Source of the DNA: Galactobacter sp052108535
GTDB lineage: Bacteria > Actinomycetota > Actinomycetes > Actinomycetales > Micrococcaceae
Assembly: GCA_052108535.1 (NCBI GenBank)
Contig: JBQDZM010000008.1
Span: 1-64,000, forward strand
DNA: 64,000 bases
Direction of reading: 5' to 3'
Below the pieces are notes generated by a model, which did not search any database, was not told where the DNA came from, and worked only from the letters and a program-made list of their open reading frames with translations. Position 1 is the stretch's first letter. Every line of letters begins with the position of its first letter. Shown here piece by piece: positions 15,247 through 23,625 of this stretch. The translations under genes were made by a program, and so were the position numbers.

Positions 15247-15628
15247 TGACTTCCTATCCCCGTCGGCTGTCACCTTTGGGCACGAACAGCCCTGCTCTCG
15301 AAACTGAAACGTGACAGCCGGTGCGGGGCGATGGAACGCTCATAGGGAGATAAGCCGACAGGTCTTCTCGTGCAGCACCCCACGGGTCCATTTGGCACGG
15401 AGGCCGAGACCGATCCTAGGAGCGAGAAGCGAACCGCTTATCGAAGCGCCAGTAGAGACTAGAAGCTCGAAAGGTTGCGTCCTTGCGGCAGCTCACGAAC
15501 GACGACTTCAGAAAACCTGGTAAGTGATGCAGAGGAAGCCCACCGATTGTTCGAGCGTTCCCGCTGAGCGAGTCCGAAGAGCACAACGGGCCCATGCACG
15601 CGTCGCCCGGCAGGAATAAGGAAACGCA
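15247..15628. other. 382-bp intergenic stretch with a long inverted repeat
   Basis: CGGCTGTCAC (15264-15273) and GTGACAGCCG (15311-15320) are exact inverted arms with a 37-base spacer; CCCCG and GCGGGG extend the symmetry outward. No U-run follows, so it may be a protein site, an RNA processing structure that lowers expression after the binding-protein gene, or a leader for the next gene. I see no convincing gene. An AAGGAAA ribosome site precedes the ATG at 15629. Confidence 0.4.
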
Positions 15629-16939
15629 ATGACAGCCTCTGCCCGCACCCAAGGGCCGATCGCCTCGATGGTGTTGTACCCGACGAGCCTGATGCTCGAC
15701 CACTCTGGGAACGAGCGTGAGGCCTCGCGACGCGGCGACCTCGGTTATCACCGGGAACTAGTGTCGATTCTGGAGGCAGGGTTGTTCGACGGCCTGTTCG
15801 CCGCGGACTTCCTCGCACAGCCGCAACCCGTTGGGGGTTTCCTGCCAGAGCCGGTGACGTTGTTGTCGGGTTTGGCGGGGAGCACGAGTCGGTTGGGGTT
15901 GGTTGGGTCACTGTCGACCACCTATAACGAGCCCTATGCCGTCGCCCGGGCGATCGCCTCGCTGGATCACCTTTCCAATGGTCGCGCTGGATGGAACATG
16001 GTCACCTCGCCCTTCGAGGCGACCGCGGGCTTGTATGGTCGGGCGCCGATGCCCCACGACGAACGCTATGCCCGGGCGACGGAGTTCGCTGAGGTGGTGG
16101 AACAGCTCTGGGACTCGTGGGACGGCGGCAACCGGATCGATGCCGTCCGTTACCACGGCGCGCACGTTGATGTCGATGGGGCGCTCAACATTCCGCGCAC
16201 CCCACAGGGGAGACCGGTGCGGTTCTCGGCCGGTGTCTCGGTGCCGGGTCGCGCTTTCGCTGCCCGTTTCGCCGATGCCGTCTACATCGGACACGGTACC
16301 CCCGCCGAGGTGAACGCCATCGCCCGCGACATCAAGACACAGGCCGTGGCACTCGGGCGTGCTCCGGGCGACATTCGGGTGATGGCCAGTCAGACGGTCG
16401 CCGTGCGCGACGATGCCGACGAAGCTGCTGCCCTGCTCGGCACGGTGTCGCCAGAGCAGCGTCTAGACGGCCTGAGGGCACAGCTCGCCTCACTCGGCGG
16501 TACGGGCGCCGTGCCCGAAGGCCTCGACATCCCGCTGAGGTCGAGCGACTTCCCACGCAAAACATCGGAGCAGGGCATGGCCGGATGGGCGCAGCGATTG
16601 CTCGACGAGATCCACGCCACCGCCCCCACCCTCCGGCAGCTAACGGAGAAGGAGACGACTGTCGCATACGGCCCGCCGGAGGTGGTGGCCGACAAGCTGG
16701 AGTCGTATCTGGTCGACGGTGGCATCGACGGGTTCGTGCTCAGCACCCCATTGAACCTCGCCGAGGCCGAGAACCTTGTCGATACCCTCGTGCCCGAACT
16801 CCAACGCCGCGCCCTGCACCGCACCGCCTACACCGGAGCCACCCTGCGCGAACACCTCGGCCTTCAACCACCCTTGTCGCCACCCGCGGTCGAGACGAAG
16901 AACCACACGCTCACACAACACACCGAGGCCGGGGCATGA
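15629..16939 (+). CDS. LLM-class flavin-dependent monooxygenase (NtaA/SnaA/DszA type)
   Basis: 436 residues with the long-chain FMN-dependent monooxygenase pattern: Gly-Leu-Phe-Asp-Gly-Leu-Phe-Ala-Ala-Asp, Arg-Leu-Gly-Leu-Val-Gly-Ser-Leu-Ser-Thr-Thr-Tyr, Ser-Asn-Gly-Arg-Ala-Gly-Trp-Asn-Met-Val-Thr-Ser, and Glu-Val-Val-Glu-Gln-Leu-Trp. It is of the size of nitrilotriacetate monooxygenase component A. Family members oxidise chelators, sulphur heterocycles and secondary metabolites with FMNH2 from a separate reductase. Lying inside a siderophore-uptake operon, it may open or degrade the imported chelator to free iron; that is inference. A relative, partial here, lies at 63214-64000. Confidence 0.9.
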   Translation: MTASARTQGPIASMVLYPTSLMLDHSGNEREASRRGDLGYHRELVSILEAGLFDGLFAADFLAQPQPVGGFLPEPVTLLSGLAGSTSRLGLVGSLSTTYNEPYAVARAIASLDHLSNGRAGWNMVTSPFEATAGLYGRAPMPHDERYARATEFAEVVEQLWDSWDGGNRIDAVRYHGAHVDVDGALNIPRTPQGRPVRFSAGVSVPGRAFAARFADAVYIGHGTPAEVNAIARDIKTQAVALGRAPGDIRVMASQTVAVRDDADEAAALLGTVSPEQRLDGLRAQLASLGGTGAVPEGLDIPLRSSDFPRKTSEQGMAGWAQRLLDEIHATAPTLRQLTEKETTVAYGPPEVVADKLESYLVDGGIDGFVLSTPLNLAEAENLVDTLVPELQRRALHRTAYTGATLREHLGLQPPLSPPAVETKNHTLTQHTEAGA

Positions 16940-16952
16940 ACGGAATAGCGCG

Positions 16953-18005
16953 ATGACTGTGACGGCGATCCCACGGCGGTCTGCGGAAGCTCTCGTCTCA
17001 CGAAGGTCACTGTACAGGCGGCGCAGTGCGGGCCTTCTACTGATCCTCGCCGCACTGGTGGTGGCGGTGCTGGCAAGTTTCGCATTCGGAGCGAATCCGC
17101 TCTCGCTGGACGCCGTGTGGCGGGGGCTGTGGCAGCCGGACGACTCGGACGCGTCGACCATCGTATGGACGCTGCGTATCCCCCGGACGATCGTCGGCCT
17201 TATAACCGGAGCAGCGTTCGGAGCCTCGGGTGCGCTGATCCAGGCGTTGACCCGGAACCCGCTCGCCGACCCCGGGATCCTCGGAGTCAACGCGGGTGCC
17301 GGCTTCGCCGTCACTCTCGGGGTGGGGCTGTTCGGTCTGTCAGGGGTGACCGGGTACATCTGGTTCGCGTTCATCGGCGCGGCCTTCGCGACGACCCTGG
17401 TGTACCTAATCGGCTCGGCTGGGCGCGGCACCGCATCCCCGGTCACGCTCGTGCTCGCCGGTGTCGCGCTGAGCGCTGTGCTCGGCGGGTTCTCGACCTT
17501 CCTGACCCTGATCGATAAGGACACGTTCCGGTCGATCCGCAACTGGGGCCTCGGATCGATCGCCCGCACCTCGTTGGAGGACACCATGAGCGTGCTGCCG
17601 TTCCTTGTGGTCGGACTGATCCTCGCGGTGATCCTCTCCGGCTCACTGAACTCCATCGCCCTAGGCGACGACCTCGCAGCCTCCCTCGGCACGAAAGTCG
17701 GCCGCACCCGCGTACTCGGCATCATCGCCGTCACCCTGCTCGCAGGTGGGGCGACCGCACTCACCGGCGGGATCGGGTTCGTGGGGCTCATGGTGCCGCA
17801 TATCGTGCGCTGGTTCGTCGGCCCAGACCAACGGTGGATCATCCTTTACTCCGCACTGGCCGCACCCACGCTCGTGCTAGCCGCCGACGTGCTCGGCCGG
17901 GTGGTCGCCCGGCCCGGCGAGATCGAGGTAGGCATCGTCACCGCGGTCATCGGCGCCCCCGTGCTCATCGCCCTGGTACGCCGCCGGAAAGCGAGCGGGC
18001 TGTGA
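16953..18005 (+). CDS. FecCD-family siderophore ABC permease (first)
   Basis: 350 residues with 8-10 hydrophobic segments. The start ATG at 16953 lies 13 bp after the monooxygenase stop; a longer upstream frame is the shadow of that gene. Family motifs include Arg-Ile-Pro-Arg-Thr-Ile-Val-Gly-Leu, Gly-Ala-Leu-Ile-Gln-Ala-Leu-Thr-Arg-Asn-Pro-Leu-Ala-Asp-Pro-Gly-Ile-Leu-Gly, and Phe-Val-Gly-Leu-Met-Val-Pro-His-Ile-Val-Arg. It forms the inner-membrane channel with the next permease. Its stop overlaps the following GTG start, giving translational coupling. Confidence 0.93.
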   Translation: MTVTAIPRRSAEALVSRRSLYRRRSAGLLLILAALVVAVLASFAFGANPLSLDAVWRGLWQPDDSDASTIVWTLRIPRTIVGLITGAAFGASGALIQALTRNPLADPGILGVNAGAGFAVTLGVGLFGLSGVTGYIWFAFIGAAFATTLVYLIGSAGRGTASPVTLVLAGVALSAVLGGFSTFLTLIDKDTFRSIRNWGLGSIARTSLEDTMSVLPFLVVGLILAVILSGSLNSIALGDDLAASLGTKVGRTRVLGIIAVTLLAGGATALTGGIGFVGLMVPHIVRWFVGPDQRWIILYSALAAPTLVLAADVLGRVVARPGEIEVGIVTAVIGAPVLIALVRRRKASGL

Positions 18006-19108
18006 ACACAACAGAGGAACAACGTTCGCACGGTGCATATTTCTCCCGTGTCGACTTTGGCTACTCGCTGAAGCGGACACGCACACGCTGGTTCTCGCTC
18101 CTGCTGCCGGTGCGCATTGCCGTCGTATCGGTGCTCCTACTCGTGCTCGCGGTCATCGCGGTGGGAGTCGCGATCACGTTCGGGGATTACCCGTTGAACT
18201 TACTGCAAGTGTGGCAGGCGATCACCGGTGCGGGTGAAGAGTTCCACCAAACGATCGTGCGGGAGTGGCGCCTCCCCGTCGCGCTCGCGGCCGTCGTGTT
18301 CGGGCTCCTTCTCGGCGTCGGTGGCGCGATCTTCCAATCCCTGACCCGCAACCCGCTCGGCTCGCCCGACATCATCGGCTTCGACGCCGGGTCGTATACA
18401 GCGGTCGTCATCACCATGCTCGTCGTCGGCACCTCCAACTATTGGACGATCGCCTCGGCATCGATCATCGGCGGCTTGGTCACCGCGTTCCTCGTCTATG
18501 TGCTCGCATACCGGCGCGGCATGCACGGATTCCGGCTCATCATCGTCGGCATCGGTGTCTCCGCAATGCTCGGCTCCATCAACGCCTACCTCATCACCCG
18601 CGCCGACATCGACGACGCGATGAGCGTCGGCTTCTGGGGCGCCGGATCCCTCAACCGCGTCTCCTGGTCATCCATGACTCCCTCACTGATCATCGCCGCG
18701 GTGATCCTCCTCGCAGCCGCCATCCTCGCTCCCGCCCTGAGGCGTCTGGAACTCGGCGACGACGCGGCCGTGACCCTCGGCACCCGGGTCGGGCGTGCCC
18801 GCCTCGGACTCATGGTTATCGGTGTCGCCACCGGTGCACTCGTGACCGCCGCCGCAGGCCCCATTGGGTTCATCGCGCTCGCCGCGCCGCAACTCGCCCG
18901 CCGGATCACCAGTTCGCCCGGGGTGAATCTGCTCGCTGCGGGGGCGATGGGTGCGGCACTCCTCTCCCTCGCGCACCTGCTCTCGCTCGTGATCGCACAG
19001 TTCTACCGGGCGATCCCGGTCGGACTGATCACGGTGTGCATCGGCGGGCTGTATCTGATCTTCCTGCTCATCCGAGAAACCCGCGCACACTACGGAACTC
19101 CACGATGA
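18002..19108 (+). CDS. FecCD-family siderophore ABC permease (second)
   Basis: 368 residues starting at GTG 18002, which overlaps the previous stop as GTGA. An N-terminal cytoplasmic tail of about 30 residues is followed by FecCD transmembrane segments and motifs (Gly-Gly-Ala-Ile-Phe-Gln-Ser-Leu-Thr-Arg-Asn-Pro-Leu-Gly-Ser-Pro-Asp-Ile-Ile-Gly; Gly-Pro-Ile-Gly-Phe-Ile-Ala-Leu-Ala-Ala-Pro-Gln). It pairs with the preceding permease. Its TGA overlaps an upstream ATG for the ATPase (ATGA at 19105). Confidence 0.93.
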   Translation: MNTTEEQRSHGAYFSRVDFGYSLKRTRTRWFSLLLPVRIAVVSVLLLVLAVIAVGVAITFGDYPLNLLQVWQAITGAGEEFHQTIVREWRLPVALAAVVFGLLLGVGGAIFQSLTRNPLGSPDIIGFDAGSYTAVVITMLVVGTSNYWTIASASIIGGLVTAFLVYVLAYRRGMHGFRLIIVGIGVSAMLGSINAYLITRADIDDAMSVGFWGAGSLNRVSWSSMTPSLIIAAVILLAAAILAPALRRLELGDDAAVTLGTRVGRARLGLMVIGVATGALVTAAAGPIGFIALAAPQLARRITSSPGVNLLAAGAMGAALLSLAHLLSLVIAQFYRAIPVGLITVCIGGLYLIFLLIRETRAHYGTPR

Positions 19109-19137
19109 CGTCACCAGCTTCTCCCCCTGAGGACACA

Positions 19138-20010
19138 ATGACCCTTGAAAACGCTGTTGCCCGCGTCGTGATTGAGAACGCGACCATCGGCTACGACAAG
19201 CGGATCATCTCCCGCGACTTGTCGGTGCAGATCCCGGACGGGTCGTTCACCGCGATCATCGGACCGAACGGCTGCGGCAAATCGACCCTGCTGCGGGCCT
19301 TCGCGCGCGTGCTGAACCCGGTCTCGGGGCGAGTGTTGCTGGATGGTCGTGCGATCGCCTCGTACAAGTCGAAGGAGGTCGCCCGGCAGCTCGGGCTCTT
19401 GCCGCAGACCTCGCTCTCGCCCGACGGCATCCGGGTCGCTGATCTGGTGGCTCGGGGCCGGGCGCCATACCAGAACCTCATCCAGCAATGGCGCGAATCG
19501 GACGAGGCAGCGGTCGCGCGGGCGCTCACGGCAACGCGCCTGACCGAGCTGTCCTCACGGTTGGTGGATGAGCTCTCCGGCGGCCAGCGCCAGCGGGTAT
19601 GGGTGGCGATGCTGCTCGCACAGGACACCCCGATCATGCTGCTCGACGAGCCCACCACCTTCCTCGACATCGCGCACCAGTACGAGCTGATGGAACTGTT
19701 CCGCGGGTTCCACGACGACGGCAAGACCCTCGTCGCCGTGCTGCACGACCTGAACCAGGCCGCCCGCTACGCCGACCACCTCATCGTCATGAAGCACGGA
19801 CAGGTCGTCACCACCGGTTCCCCCGCAGAGGTGATGACCGTGGAGCTGATCGAGGAAGTCTTCGGGCTACGCGCGCTGATCGTGCCCGATCCGGTCACCG
19901 GCACCCCGAACGTCGTTCCACTGGATCCCCGCACCGCCACACTCGCGCCGGTGGAGTTCACCGGACAAGACGCCCAGACCCCCACCCAGGCCCCCGTGGA
20001 ACAGGAATAA
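19138..20010 (+). CDS. Siderophore ABC transporter ATP-binding protein
   Basis: About 290 residues (FepC/FhuC type). Walker A is Gly-Pro-Asn-Gly-Cys-Gly-Lys-Ser-Thr, the signature is Leu-Ser-Gly-Gly-Gln-Arg-Gln-Arg-Val, Walker B is Ile-Met-Leu-Leu-Asp-Glu-Pro-Thr, and a D-loop and switch His (Leu-His-Asp-Leu-Asn-Gln-Ala) follow. The ATG at 19138 has GAGG five bases upstream; ATG at 19105, overlapping the permease stop, would add 11 residues and is the alternative. It energises the two FecCD permeases. The C-terminal tail of about 30 residues is Pro/Thr-rich. Confidence 0.93.
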   Translation: MTLENAVARVVIENATIGYDKRIISRDLSVQIPDGSFTAIIGPNGCGKSTLLRAFARVLNPVSGRVLLDGRAIASYKSKEVARQLGLLPQTSLSPDGIRVADLVARGRAPYQNLIQQWRESDEAAVARALTATRLTELSSRLVDELSGGQRQRVWVAMLLAQDTPIMLLDEPTTFLDIAHQYELMELFRGFHDDGKTLVAVLHDLNQAARYADHLIVMKHGQVVTTGSPAEVMTVELIEEVFGLRALIVPDPVTGTPNVVPLDPRTATLAPVEFTGQDAQTPTQAPVEQE

Positions 20011-20014
20011 CCGT

Positions 20015-21859
20015 ATGGCTCGCAGTCTTCGCCCCCTGGACGTCTATCCGATCACCGTCCGCACCCTCGACGTGCTCCGCGTCGCCGACGTCACCCCGGG
20101 TATGCGTCGCGTCACCCTCGGCGGTGCGGAGCTCGCCGCGCACACCGCAGCGAACGGGTACCCGGTAGCAGCGTTCCGCTCCGACGGGTTCGACGACGAG
20201 GGCAAGCTCATCCTTCAGCATCCGGACGCGGAGGTTCCCGTGGCACCGACGCAGGCCGACGGGGTGCTGAACTGGCCCCGCGACAACCCGCACCTGCTGT
20301 TCCGCACCTACACGATCCGCCGCTGGGACCCGGCCGCCGGCGAGGTCGATCTGGACTTCGTCAAGCACGGCGTCGGACCCGCGACATCGTGGGCCTACTC
20401 GGTACAGCCCGGTGAGCGGGTCACCTGGGCCGGTCCGAAATCCTCCGCCCCGCATCCGGTCGGGGCGGATTGGACCCTTGTCGCTGGCGACGAGACCGCG
20501 CTGCCCGCGATCGGGCGCTGGTTGGAGGAATGGCCCGAGGGTGCGCGTGGGCAGGTGTTCATCGAGGTCGCCGAGGCCTCGCACCGGCAACTCGACCTGC
20601 CGGTTCCCGATGGGGTCGAGATCACCTGGCTGACCCGCGACGGTGCCGAGCCGGGCACCACGACACTGCTGTTCGACGCGATCCGGGCCGCCCACTGGTG
20701 GGAGGGCACGGTGTTCGCGTGGGTCGCCGGAGAGACCCTCACCCTCACCCCGATCCGCCGGTGGCTGCGGAACGAGAAGGGCCTGCCGAAGGAGCAGGTC
20801 GAGGTGACCGGGTACTGGCGGCGACAGGAAGTTGTCGTGGATGAATCGGGTGCGCTGGATCTCGATGCCACCGAGGACGACGGTGAAGCGTTCCACGAGT
20901 TGAGTGAACTCGCCCCCGGTTTCGTGCTACGGGTCGCCGCGACGATCGGACTCGCTGGTGCGCTCGGCGACCAGGCCCGCACGGTCGTGGAGGTTGCGGA
21001 GGCGACCGATACCGCCCCTGCCGGAGTGGAGAAGCTGCTGCGCTACCTCACCGCCATCCGGATCACCGAACAGACCGACGGAGGCTACCGGCTCACGAGC
21101 CTCGGGCGGAGTCTGGAGAACGATTATGTGTCCGAGGCGCTGAGCCTTACCGGGCTGTATGCGCAACGCGAACTCGGCGGCCTACTCTCCCTGCTAGCCG
21201 CGGTGCGCACCGGCCGAGGGGATCACGACCGCTGGTTCGGTGCGGAATGGGCCGACCGCACCGTGAGCGATGCGACGCTGTTGACCGCTCGGGTCGAGGA
21301 GGAGGCCGGTATTGCCGAGTACGAGGCAGGCGCTGTCGCAGCCGCCCCCGTATTCGATGGACTCAGCACGGTCGTGGTCGTGGGGCGTGCTCCCGGCGCG
21401 TTTGCGGAGGCCCTCGTCACTGCTCGCGAGGATGTGCAGGCACTCGTGGTGGCTGCCCCCTCGGAGCTGGACGCGCTGCGCGCCCTGCACGGCGAGCACG
21501 CCCGCGTCAGCCACACCCCCGGCACGCTGCTGTCTCGGCTTCCTGAGCCCGTCGATGCCGTCCTGCTTGTGGGCGCGCTGAGCAGTCTGCCGGATGCGGA
21601 TGCCGCCCACGCGCTGCGCGAGGCCGCCGCGAGCGTGCAACCGGGAGGAAGAGTGCTCGTGTTCGGCGAGGTGCTCGACCCGGTACTCGCCGACGAGCAC
21701 GAGTACGAAGACGACCTCATCGAGTTCGCCCTGACCGGCGGCGGTGCTCGCACCCACGACGAACACCTGGCACTGTTCGCCGCCGCCGGACTCGGCGAAC
21801 CCGCACGCTCCACCATCGGCTGGGGCAACACCCTCTATGCCGCGACCGCAATCGGCTGA
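20015..21859 (+). CDS. Siderophore-interacting FAD reductase fused to a methyltransferase-like domain
   Basis: 614 residues. Residues 1-285 are a siderophore-interacting protein: Phe-Arg-Thr-Tyr-Thr-Ile-Arg (FAD site) and Gly-Asp-Glu-Thr-Ala-Leu-Pro-Ala-Ile-Gly-Arg-Trp (nucleotide/substrate region), ending Thr-Gly-Tyr-Trp-Arg. Such reductases release iron from imported ferric siderophores in the cytoplasm. Residues from about 295 to 614 resemble a class I O-methyltransferase with its N-terminal winged-helix dimerisation part; the AdoMet loop reads Val-Val-Val-Val-Gly-Arg-Ala-Pro-Gly instead of a canonical Gly-x-Gly-x-Gly, so catalysis is doubtful. It starts 4 bp after the ATPase stop. The fusion is unusual; a frame error looks unlikely because one continuous frame covers both domains. 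Confidence 0.85.
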   Translation: MARSLRPLDVYPITVRTLDVLRVADVTPGMRRVTLGGAELAAHTAANGYPVAAFRSDGFDDEGKLILQHPDAEVPVAPTQADGVLNWPRDNPHLLFRTYTIRRWDPAAGEVDLDFVKHGVGPATSWAYSVQPGERVTWAGPKSSAPHPVGADWTLVAGDETALPAIGRWLEEWPEGARGQVFIEVAEASHRQLDLPVPDGVEITWLTRDGAEPGTTTLLFDAIRAAHWWEGTVFAWVAGETLTLTPIRRWLRNEKGLPKEQVEVTGYWRRQEVVVDESGALDLDATEDDGEAFHELSELAPGFVLRVAATIGLAGALGDQARTVVEVAEATDTAPAGVEKLLRYLTAIRITEQTDGGYRLTSLGRSLENDYVSEALSLTGLYAQRELGGLLSLLAAVRTGRGDHDRWFGAEWADRTVSDATLLTARVEEEAGIAEYEAGAVAAAPVFDGLSTVVVVGRAPGAFAEALVTAREDVQALVVAAPSELDALRALHGEHARVSHTPGTLLSRLPEPVDAVLLVGALSSLPDADAAHALREAAASVQPGGRVLVFGEVLDPVLADEHEYEDDLIEFALTGGGARTHDEHLALFAAAGLGEPARSTIGWGNTLYAATAIG

Positions 21860-21867
21860 GGTCATCG

Positions 21868-23625
21868 ATGGGCGGGCGGGGCGCAGGAACGCGGGCGGGA
21901 TTCTTCGAACCACCCGTAGCGCCACCCACCACCGACCGGCTGCGAATAGACCCCTCCTGGTCGGCCGCACGCCTGAGCGGGTCGATCATCCGCGGGGTAT
22001 GGCCGTGGATAGCAGCAGGGTCAGTGTTGCTGATCGTGCACGGGATCGCGGGGATGCTGCTGCCGGTCGTGATCGGCATGCTCGTCGACAAGGTCGTCGC
22101 ACCGTCGGCTGCGGGGGTGGGGTTCGCTTCGGTGACCGGCCCGCTTGTGTGGTGGGGGCTCGCACTCGTCGGCGTCTACCTGGTGGTAAATCTGTCGTAT
22201 CGGTTCGGGGGCAGGCTTGGCTGGTTCGGGGTGCAGCGCTCGCAGTTCGAGCTCTCCCAGGCGGTGCTCTCGCGTGTGCTTGACCCGCGCGGGATGGTGG
22301 GAGCGGCGCGTGCGCCGGGTGGGCTGCTCGCGGTCGCGACCGGTGACGTGCACCGCGCGTGTCTCGTGCTCTACGTCACGGTGTACCCGCCGGGTGAGAT
22401 CGTCGGGCTGCTCACCGCCGCCGTGATCCTGTTCGCGATCCACCCGTGGCTGGGTCTCGGGGTCGTGGTGGCGTTGCCGATCGTGGTCGTGCTCATGCAA
22501 CTCGCCGCGATCCCGCTGCGACGACGGAGCATCCGCGAACAGGCGGGACTCGCGGATGCGGCCGCCGTCGCGGCCGACCTGGTGGCGGGGTATCGGGTGA
22601 TCCGCGGGATCAACGCCCAGGCCACCGCAGCCGGCCGCTACCGTACGGTCAGCCGGGAAGCGCTGCGCGGCACCCTCGCGGCACAATTCGCCCGAGCCGG
22701 ATTCGACGGCATCAGCACCGCGACCGCGCAACTCTTCGCCGCGGCTGTGGTAGTCGCTGCAGCGATACTCGCGTTCACCGGGCAGCTCACGATCGGGCAA
22801 CTTGTGACCGTCGCCGGGGTCGCGGTCAGCCTGATCGGACCGCTCGACGGACTCGTCGGCACCCTCGGCACCTTCTGGGCGATCTCGCAGGCCTCCGCCC
22901 GCCGCGTGCTCGACCTACTCTCGGAGCCCGCGAATCCTGCCGGGCTCGGAGAACACACCGGCGACACCACCCAGCGGGTCGGCACTGCCGAAGACCTGCT
23001 GCGAGTGGATCGGCTCGCACTCCCGGACGGATCGCTGCTGAATACCACCGTGTCGTCCGGGGAGTTCGTCGTGATCGACCTCCCCCAGGCCGGGCAACGC
23101 CTCCTCACCGACGTGCTCTCCGCACAGGCCGTACCCGTGACCGGGCAGGTGCTCCTCGATGGGGTGGCCGTGGAGGCCTGGGATCCGACCACCCTGCGCG
23201 AGCGCGTCCTAGCCGTGCCGCACACAGCAGGCTTGTTCGCCGGAACCGTGCTCGAGAACGCGCGGGCCACCGGTGACAAGCCGCTCGACGAGGCCATCGC
23301 GCGGACGGCGCTCAGGGTCGCCGCGCTGACGGAGACGGAACTGCCCTCGGGCTACGACGCCACCCGGGTCGGCGACGGTGGCCGTGAACTTTCTGGTGGT
23401 CAGCGGCAGCGAATTGCCCTGGCCCGCGCGATCACCGCCGACCCTGACCTGCTCGTGCTCACCGATCCCACCAGTTCGGTCGACGCCGTCACCGAGCAGC
23501 ACATCGCCGCCGCCCTCCGCACTCACCGGGTCGGGCGCACCACAATCGTCCTCACCTCCTCGCCCGCGTTCCGTGCCGTCGCCGATCGCCTGATTGCGCC
23601 ATACGAAGGCGGTGAGCCCTCGTGA
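21868..23625 (+). CDS. ABC transporter half-molecule A (TMD-NBD, degenerate Walker A)
   Basis: 585 residues with six hydrophobic segments (about 45-340) and a C-terminal nucleotide-binding domain. The signature Leu-Ser-Gly-Gly-Gln (508-512) is intact, but the Walker A position (about 404-413, Asp-Leu-Pro-Gln-Ala-Gly-Gln-Arg) lacks the Gly-Lys-Ser/Thr, and Walker B ends Thr-Asp-Pro (Asp533) with Pro in place of the catalytic Glu. It pairs with the next gene, whose defects are complementary. Heterodimers of this exporter fold act as siderophore importers in actinobacteria and enterobacteria (IrtAB, YbtPQ) and as drug exporters elsewhere; the operon favours siderophore transport. The stop overlaps the next GTG. 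Confidence 0.9.
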   Translation: MGGRGAGTRAGFFEPPVAPPTTDRLRIDPSWSAARLSGSIIRGVWPWIAAGSVLLIVHGIAGMLLPVVIGMLVDKVVAPSAAGVGFASVTGPLVWWGLALVGVYLVVNLSYRFGGRLGWFGVQRSQFELSQAVLSRVLDPRGMVGAARAPGGLLAVATGDVHRACLVLYVTVYPPGEIVGLLTAAVILFAIHPWLGLGVVVALPIVVVLMQLAAIPLRRRSIREQAGLADAAAVAADLVAGYRVIRGINAQATAAGRYRTVSREALRGTLAAQFARAGFDGISTATAQLFAAAVVVAAAILAFTGQLTIGQLVTVAGVAVSLIGPLDGLVGTLGTFWAISQASARRVLDLLSEPANPAGLGEHTGDTTQRVGTAEDLLRVDRLALPDGSLLNTTVSSGEFVVIDLPQAGQRLLTDVLSAQAVPVTGQVLLDGVAVEAWDPTTLRERVLAVPHTAGLFAGTVLENARATGDKPLDEAIARTALRVAALTETELPSGYDATRVGDGGRELSGGQRQRIALARAITADPDLLVLTDPTSSVDAVTEQHIAAALRTHRVGRTTIVLTSSPAFRAVADRLIAPYEGGEPS

